From: Homalodisca vitripennis
Taxonomy: Eukaryota > Arthropoda > Insecta > Hemiptera > Cicadellidae
Assembly (NCBI RefSeq): GCF_021130785.1
Contig: NC_060213.1
Span: 112,941,501 to 113,005,500, forward strand
Direction of reading: 5' to 3'
Length of the DNA stretch: 64,000 bases
Every line of letters starts with the position of its first letter. Position 1 is the first letter of the stretch. Positions 48,701 through 58,000 of this stretch are shown one piece after another. Under the pieces are notes generated by a model, which had not been told where the DNA came from, searched no databases, and saw nothing but the letters and a program-made list of their open reading frames with translations. The position numbers and the translations under genes were made by a program.

Positions 48701-51700
48701 TTTGAAGAGCATAAGCTTAAATAATGGTGAAAACCAGAGACCACTATCTCTTTCCCATCGAAAATAACAGGTCGTCAGAATTTTAATGAAGTCTTAAAAC
48801 ACATTTTTAATGAAGACATTATTAACATTTACAAGACACCAGAAGAAAACGTTGAAGATTTAACAAGCAAGATTGTAGAGGCCTGCAATCAAATACCACT
48901 TCAGAATTTTTAAATCATGAGAGGGGAGTTCACCCTACGCTTGTCTCACTACCAAATAGTAGGAGGGCTTCAGTTTGAACATTTGATTTGACTTGGCAGG
49001 GGGGTGAGCGATTAAAAATATTGTTCTGGTAACAATAGCTGTTTCTTTGGATGGGAAAAAGATAGTGATCTCTGGTTTTCATCACTGCTAAAGTTTGTTG
49101 ATGCTCTTCAAATATCTCGCATTTTTGGGGGACACAAAACATTTTCAAAATCAATTCCTTTACACATTGCACCACTACCCAAAGGAAATCTCCATATATA
49201 AACTTTAGAAAAAATAGAGGGGGGTCCTGACTTTGTATTCATTCTGTATAATAAGGAGGATTATGAAGGGTCAGCGTGGGAGGCTGCGCGATTGCTTCAC
49301 AGCGGACATCCTGGGTCAGAGAGCGACCCTCAATGAACCGTTTTTTCACATTTTCATTTCAGATACAGTGATAGTAGAGGTGGAGTTTCAAACCAAATTA
49401 CAACCACCTAACTTAACTCATTAGAATGTTGTGTAGTCGGAAACACAAAAATTTCATACAGAGAATACTAGAGTAAACGCTTATCCAATAAACTTCGAAT
49501 AAAGCTTACACAATATATGAATACGATTTAAGCTACAACCCTAGATTTTAAAATTAATAAATTTAGTGTACATACACTAACCTAAAATGGATAAAGAGAT
49601 TGGAATATCTTTCAATGACTACCACTTATTTCAGGATTGTTTGGAATGCCACTTTAAAATAAATATGCCCATGGTGTCCTTGTTTTTTTAAATTAAATTT
49701 GCCTACGTAGCAACGGGCCAGTTTCATACTAAAAATAATCCCACTGTAAAATTGACTATCGTATAAAAAACTAAACACGTTGGCCTGATTAGAATACTAT
49801 TAAGTAAAGGAAATTCATGTTTTAGTGATTACAAGCTGTAAATTTTGGGCTCTAATATAACTCAATTTTAATTTGGTAGACATCATGAAGATTTAACTTA
49901 AATAGTTGAATCCTACTTTGAGTTGGATACGAAAAAGTATTTTCTTTCTAAATTTGTTTTGAGTTTTTTTTTTATATACATTGTTAGTTTTGCGAGGACA
50001 AATTCAAGAGATTTTGAAAAGCGATTTACTGAACGACAACCAACCACCAACCTCTGGCACTTACCGTGAAAGACGACTCCCTCTTCCAGCAAGGCTTGCC
50101 ACATCCCAGTGGCCAACTGCCTGGAGCATACTTGAGGGTCAAGAGCCATGAGCCAGTCGACCAGCTCACTCCCGCTGGCACACCGACGGACCAGCAGGCG
50201 GCCCCCGGCACTCTTGCGGTCTCTCAGCGTGCCTCCCGCATCATTCAGCAGCAGCGTACGTAGTACCCAACCGGCCCGTGCCATGGGCACACTGGGTGTC
50301 TGTAACAGTAACATTCACAGTTTGGCTAGTGCAGAAAAACGAAAGGTTAGGTTAGGTTAGCTTAGTTTCGGTTAGGTAGGTTGGGTTAGGTTAGCTTAGT
50401 ATCGGTTAGGTAGGTTAGGTTAGGTTAGCCTAGTTACGTTAGGTTAGGTTAGGTAGCCTAAGGTAGGTAAGGTTAGGTAGCCTAGTTAGGTTAGGTTAGG
50501 TAGCCTAGTTAGGTTACGTTAGATTAGGTTAGCCTAGTTGGGTTGGGTTAGGTTAGTTTAGCTTAGGTAGGTTAAGTTAGGTTAGCCTAGTTGGGTTGGG
50601 TTAGGTTAGTTTAGCTTACTTAGGTTAAGTTAGGTTAGTTTAGGTAGGTTAAGTTAGTTTAGGTTAGCCTAGGTAAGTTAGGTAGCCTAGGTAGATTATG
50701 TTAGTTATTTGTACAATACTTATTGCAGGATGACGGCTACGTCACATTACGTACTGTCCTATTTATAGTGTACCTTGCACCAAATCAAATGGATGTGGCT
50801 TCAAGATAACGATACGCCACGTCACAAAGTCGGAAGTGTGCTCTAGATGTTATTAAAACCTTATAGAACGTGATGTAACGTTGTGGTGTAGCTACCACTT
50901 CCGTAGCGGAAGTTATTGTAGTAGTGCAATCGTGCATGTTCGGTACATTCTGGATGATTTTTTTAAACTAGTTAATAAAATGTTTTTCATCTGCATTTTA
51001 TAAAAAAAATCTGTTGAAATAGAACAAAATACTATAGAATACTAAATAAAATAATGTAGTAAACTAAAATTTAATTCATATTGCCCACTATAAATTCAAA
51101 GTATGCCACTGCTGTCAGTTCTGTACAAGTTGTATTACGTGGTTGGTTTGGATCAATGCAAATTCTAGTATCTAAGTGCTTTGTAATTTATCTGTGTAAT
51201 TAGAGACAGAGAGGTATAATTAAGGAAGAGCATGAAGCATTTTTTGTCATATTGCCATGTTGTTATCAATATCAAAATCAGTCATAAATTAAAACTGCAA
51301 TATTGCACCTGTATATTTAAAAGAGTTTGATTTAGCCGGATTTTATAAATTGTAGTTTAAACTGACAGAATATTTCAAAAAATGTATGGATATAATGTGC
51401 AGAAAAGCCCTTGTATTGCTGTAAGAATGTATAAAGTAGTTCATTGTAATCTTATATTTCGCATTCCTAAAAATCAATTTTTGAGAACCTCTGATAATAA
51501 TTATTTTTAAATTAACATTTTTAAAATAGGAAGGTACTTAAGGAGAATTTGTATATTTTAAACTTCACACGAAGTGTCTTTCTCAAAGTTTAACGCGGGT
51601 TGATACACACAAAAACAATAAAACTATTGATATAACATACAATACAATCATACATAACATACAATCTCTCATGGTTCACATCTTCTCACACTTTCACTCT

Positions 51701-52002
51701 ATCTTTTCAGAAATTCCCCATTCATATAACACCCGATATGCCGTGACACAGGAATAGCCACTTTACAACTATATAGATCTTTCTCCACAACTAATTCGTA
51801 TTACGTATCAAATATACTATTCAGAAATATTTCTAGATTCTTTCACGCTTATAATTTCTTTAACGCACAATCCTTGTCAGTTTTTAAAAATCGTATCAAT
51901 GAGTGGCTATTGCAATTAGGCGTATCAGAGGCGGAGATCATTATCACTGCCGGGTACAGGGGACCTGACCCTTGACCATGACGTTGTTACTATTACTAAC
52001 CG

Positions 52003-52082
<80 letters not shown>

Positions 52083-55000
52083 TCTCTCTCTCTCATCTCA
52101 CTTCTCCATAAATTGATTATTTGAGTTTAGCAGCACATAACCATTTTTATTTTGTTTCCACCGCTTGATTAAAAACAGTCACTTACACAGTAAAATTCAA
52201 GTAGCAATAGACATATATCCCCCTTTATCTTTTTTACCTTATTTTTAGTCTACTACTAACATTCCAGCGTTTTATTTAAATTTTATGTTGGCGGCTAGAT
52301 GCAACTAGGCCTACGCACAGGCAGATTGCCCATGTAGGCTTTCCAGTATTGTTATTTTCATTGTGCTATTCGTTACATTTTCTTACATTTCTTCTACATA
52401 TATGAGCTGCTGTATATATAATAATAGCTATTTCATTTAAGAACCATTGTATATATGTTACATATAAACTGCTGGAATAAACGTTATTCATTCATTCATT
52501 CATTCATTCATTCATTCATAACGTATACAAACGGTTCATTTATTTTGGGAAACCGAGTTATACTTCGCACCTTCCTCGAACGATTCTGTGACACGAGGCT
52601 TCTTCAGGTTTTTAGCCTGGGTTTTAAATTAAATCAGTAAATTATAAAGCACATGGAAATTGTTGATTTCGGATGAAGCGATGTTGCCAACAAACCGATA
52701 TACATTGTAGCCCCATCATCGGTCTGATACTGCAGATTCTACTCTGATTAATTGTAATTGGTTCTAACTAAGAGCCAATTTGTGTTTTGGTTTCGCATAC
52801 AGAGCATGTGTCCAACGGTTGAGACTAAAAATGTAAGCATGTTCACTGTCTTTTATAATTATTATATATTTTAGTGGTATTTTTAATTTTAATTCAATGT
52901 TAAAGAAACATTTAAATAGTATATCTTTACGAATGGAATATTACTCATACGTATCAGTATCTAGAAAATATTCTCCTATATGTTTAGTTTTAGTCACAAC
53001 AAATATTTAATTACGTTAAAAAAACTAGTAATCACCAACAAAATTGTTCACCTCCTTTCAAATTCTTATAATCAGTTTCTAGTTCAAGGGGAACATTTGA
53101 TAAGATAAGTGGCACAGTTTCGTTATCAATTACATTATCGTGTGCACTATTATTACCCAGCTCCAGCAGTGCTCTATAGATTATTCACCCTAACCGGACA
53201 TTTGAAGTGATTTACATTGATGTGCTCTAATCTCACTTTCATCTGTTGTTAATCAGCTGGACACTCCACAATCCAATCAACATTGTGTGTTCTAGACGAG
53301 TAAAATGATTGCAGTCTGTCAAGTATTTAGAGATAACATGAATGACAGTTGTTTTGTATCATATCAATGGCACGTTTTAATAATCTTGTTAACGCATGCA
53401 TTGTCAACTTGGAGCTTTAAGAGGGTCCGGCATTGCTACGCTTGTATCTCACCTCCCCATCCACCTACCTTTATTGGAAGGTACCAACCTTCAGAATCGT
53501 GGTTTTATTTGAAAATAAAAACACGAAATAAAACATTCCGTACCTTTCGCAGATTTTATATATTCTTTCTATTATCTCAGAAATAATTCCATAAAAGAAG
53601 AAAATGTAGGTCACTACAAAATTAAAAGCACATTTCTTACGTGTTTCTTGCAATTAAAAATATCTTAAACTTTAACAAGGTTTATAAACTGTTTTTTAAT
53701 AACTCTGAACTTAACCAAAGTCCATTATGAGTTGTAAAGACAGTGTAGTTTGTATGGAATTGTTTAGTCTAAAACAAACATGGAAAAACGAAATAAGTTA
53801 CCCTGAAATTGACATGTGAAGAGAGCGAGAGCAGCCATGGTTGGAAACACTTATGGAAAATTAGCTTAATTATTTCAAAAGTCAGTATACATGCAAATTA
53901 CGAAGCTCACAAAAAATGTATAGGCCCTACAATTTAATTTCATATTTAAGTTAGTGTCAGACTGGTAGTAATATTTATATTTGACTTTAACAATGCCTTT
54001 TGTTGAATTTTATAATTATACATTAACAATATTTGGCGAATTAAAGAGTATTTATACGAAAATCCAAGATCAGCTGAACCTGCCTGGACATACCCAAAAC
54101 GCGTTCCGTTATGTTACAGAAAAGGGTGCCTAAACGGTAATGTAACGTCACTTCCCGTTCAGTTTGCATGGTCTCGAGAGCTTTCTCGTGAAGTGACGTT
54201 GCCATGTAGGAGATACTGTCAACAAATTCGTTGGATACTGCAGGAAGTCACTATGATTTGTGGGGTTTGCAGGTAATTTTGTGAAGGAGCTGTTTAACTA
54301 TAAAATGCACGATCATTCTTTAAGATCTTGAATTTGCCACATAGGCTCACCCGGGTTGCACACTCTTAACATCCATGAGTGTTAAAATTGGACATTTAGT
54401 GAGGAGTTTATCAACAGTTTAATTTGTAATAAAAATAAAATGTTGGAATATTATATTTGGCCTGTCTTGTTATTAATAGTAACTCTAGTTGTAACATAGC
54501 AGATCTATTTTTATATTTTTATTTACAATACAAAATTGCTATTCTTACAAATATTTAACAGCAACAAGTTTTCTAAAAAGCAGTAAAATTATACAGTTCT
54601 ATGCCATTAACGGTTTACAAACTGATAAATAGTTTTTCACAAGTGAATAGCTCAAAATTGCATTTAAGAAAACTATATTAATATTTATACTGATGTTTTA
54701 AAGAATAAGTTCATCATAAATATGTGGTAATGGAAATGAACAAGAATTTCTATAAGTAGTTTTTATCGTACAAGTCGTAAAGAATATATTGCTTTATTAT
54801 TACTGGTATTATACTGTAGAGTACCATAGTAAAACACACCCACAATTTAAACTACAATAAATTTATTTCATACAATTGATATGGATAGTTTAACTTCATT
54901 AAAGAAGGTATTCATGAAACATATGAATGATGTTCTAAATTATTCTAGTGTTCTACTAACTTTCTGAACGATACACACTTAATTAACTAACTTACAAACA

Positions 55001-58000
55001 ACATCAAGAACAGTTGTACGATTTGTCTTTTTGGAACTTTTGCTTAGACATCAAGCAGGAATTCAGGTATCAATATATTATTTATTTTTTTTTCTTACAC
55101 TAAGTAAGAGTCACGAATTACTTCAAACTTTTCTTGGAATCCTGTAAATGATAATTAAAAGTGACTCCATACATTACAAGTGGGCCGTTCTGGCAAAGTT
55201 AACAGCATTAAGGTGCGATTTGAATGTACAATTTTGACAAGAAAATTGTACCCTTATCAGAATTGTAACAGAAAGATCTGGCTCAGAATATTTTTTCAAA
55301 TTTGGCCACAATATTGGACCGCTGTGTTTTTAGCAATATTTTATGTAAATAACCATAACACCATCTTGCCGGAAAACAGCTATTTATTAGTTTAAGCGGA
55401 AGAGTCCATTTTACAAAACTAAATATCGAAGAGCTGACTTAAACTAAACAATGCAATTTTATCAGTTTCAGGTATAAAAAAGTGAATAAGTAAATATATT
55501 TGAATTAAAGGATTTGTGCTCTCAAAACATGGCATCTATATTTGTAACATAACGATGACAAAATGTTCGAACTACTGCTATCCTTTCAAATCATCAATCA
55601 TCAGTACTATACTTTAAACACTACAGTACCTTACTCAACAAGGATTACTCACATCCGTGATGGGTTCAGCAGGGTTGGAGTTCTCGGGGCTGAGGGTGCG
55701 GCGTGTCTGAGAGACTGGGGGTGACGGGGGCGACTGGCTCTTGGTTACCCCAGGGCCAAACCCTGGAATCATCAGGGAAACTTGTCAAACATCAAAATAG
55801 AAAACATGCGTTAGTCAATAGCAATAATTAAATCATAAACAATATGTGGGAAAATATTGTTATTTCTCAATTATATTTTGAACAAATCATAAGTGATAAA
55901 TTCTTGTACATTATAACTGGCTGAGCGTTAGCGAAGCCTATTAATCTGGAGGCGGGAAACATTTCATTCCTGTTTGTCTGTCCGTACGATATCTAAAAAA
56001 AAAAAACTGACTTACATACTTGAAATTGTGCAGAAGCTGCATTTCTCTATAAGGAACACTGAGTTCAAAGATGGTGCACGCCCGTCTATGGTATTTGATC
56101 GAGCGTTAGCGAACATTTTTACATTGGTATATGAGTAACAACGAGAAAATTGCAGAACTATTAATTTGTAACCCATCTGAGTACAAATCTGAGGACGAAT
56201 GGATAACAGGATTTCGGATACTCTTCATAGTTATATGTTGCAAAAGTACCTTTTGTAACATATAACGATGACAAATGTCCGAAATACTGTTATCCTTTCA
56301 AACCTTCTATCGTCAATGCCATAGTGACACATGTAGCGTAACTATCCCAATGGATACTATTACTTGGTTACTTGGTGTGTATACTTTTATTATTCGCAGC
56401 TATAAAACCAAACTTAATGGCAAAAATGTAAATGTGTCATGTGTTAATATATCTAAAAAAATATTTAATCTATAAAACTTTGTGTAGAACTTCATTTCTA
56501 TGCAGACAGAAATGAGTTCTCTGTTGGTGCATGTCCAACCATGATATTTGGCTATGGGTAATCGAAGCCTATAATAATATAGGTTGACTCACTGTCTGAT
56601 CTGCTGGAGGGAAGTAAAACCTTCATATTCTGCCTGTCTATTTGTGCGCAGGATATCCGAGAATGAAATCAGCCATGGACGTGAAAGTACATATACATAC
56701 AACCTCAGCGATCCCTATGGCTACTCCTACCTTGTAATAGTTTATATAAAACAATAGTTTTTACTGTTGAACAAGCTAGACATGTTCTTGAACGTGGAAA
56801 AGTTTAAAGTACCATTATACTTCTCCAACTTTGAAAGATCTGCACCTTGTTAAAAGTTCTGAAACTCTGCATCCCGTCATACTAATATACAGTTCGAGGA
56901 CTTCAGCTGTGCGCGTGACCTTGAGTGTGTGGTGATAGGCGGGAGGGGTGGCGGGGTACTATTATGCGCTGCGTCCCGAAAACATTTCCTGTGACACATA
57001 GGTAAAACCCTCCTTTCAGGAATCGTACTGGCCCAAATAACTCATCACACTCGCTAAAATCAGTCTGTTTTGTGACAGTGCTGATTGTGGTGGAATTAAA
57101 AATAAGAGAATACCAAATAATAGCAATAATAGGACTTATCCTTATTTTCCAGTTGTTACAGTGTTGTTTAATATGTTTTTGAAAATTACGTATTTGTCAA
57201 TACTAATCTGCAAATCGAAATCGTGAGTTTAAAGTCGTTAAAGAGATTGCCGCGCCTTCATCTCAGCGGCTAGAACGTAAACGCAACCCGCCACACAGAT
57301 AGCGTTTATTTGTTGAAAGTGTAGTATTAGGGCCCTACGAGCACAGCTAAATTCCTCCAACTGTAAATAGGGTTTTCAAAGCAATCTTAACAGCATTTCC
57401 TTATCTCTCATAGTTAGCCATACACGGAAAAATATTAAACTTAATTTGAACGAATTATTATTTATTGTATCATATCTACTTATATTATGTAATGAACGCA
57501 ATGAATATTGAAAACTGACAATATATGTACTAAAATTAATCATACTGCTTTATTAAATGACAAAATCTGTTTTGCAAATATATATTATTTGATGGAGTTT
57601 TAGACAATATGAATTGATCACATATAAAAATTAAAAACAAATTGTAGCCATCAAGGTAGTTAAATATATTTCAATTTGGCTAAATTAATTGTTACTTCAT
57701 TTATTTACCTTAACCTACAGTACTTGAGGATGGATTCTTGGAATCCAAAATGTACGCCGTAGAAATAAAAACTACAAAAAAATATAAGGTGTATTCTTCT
57801 TACATAAATTAAATTTCCAATAAAAACTCACTATTTTGTGGAGGTCAAAACAGGAAAGCATCAAAAGGGTTAAAATTAGGAAACGATAATTTTTTCAGAT
57901 CATATTTTGCCCTATTTTGACACTCGTATAACCATCATGACACACTTAAAACCAACCATAAGTCGTATTAAATCAGCGTGAGATAAACTTATACAGACTC

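Larger units (their letters stand above)
40848..50064 (-). other. Epac intron 3
   Basis: 9.2 kb, GT-AG. It contains the Jockey/R1-like remnant, the possible alternative first exon, the Harbinger derivative and a foldback element. 40848-42800 and 44330-45640 hold nothing recognised; 45190-45300 is a dense AT simple stretch (AATATAATATATTAATATAA). Confidence 0.85.
50300..55652 (-). other. Epac intron 2
   Basis: 5.35 kb, GT-AG. It holds the TTAGG array and the two microsatellites. 52650-55640 has no recognised element or exon. Confidence 0.85.

Noticed and set aside
50344..50704. A true chromosome end
   Set aside because: The array is degenerate and has the same gene continuing on both sides, so it is interstitial.
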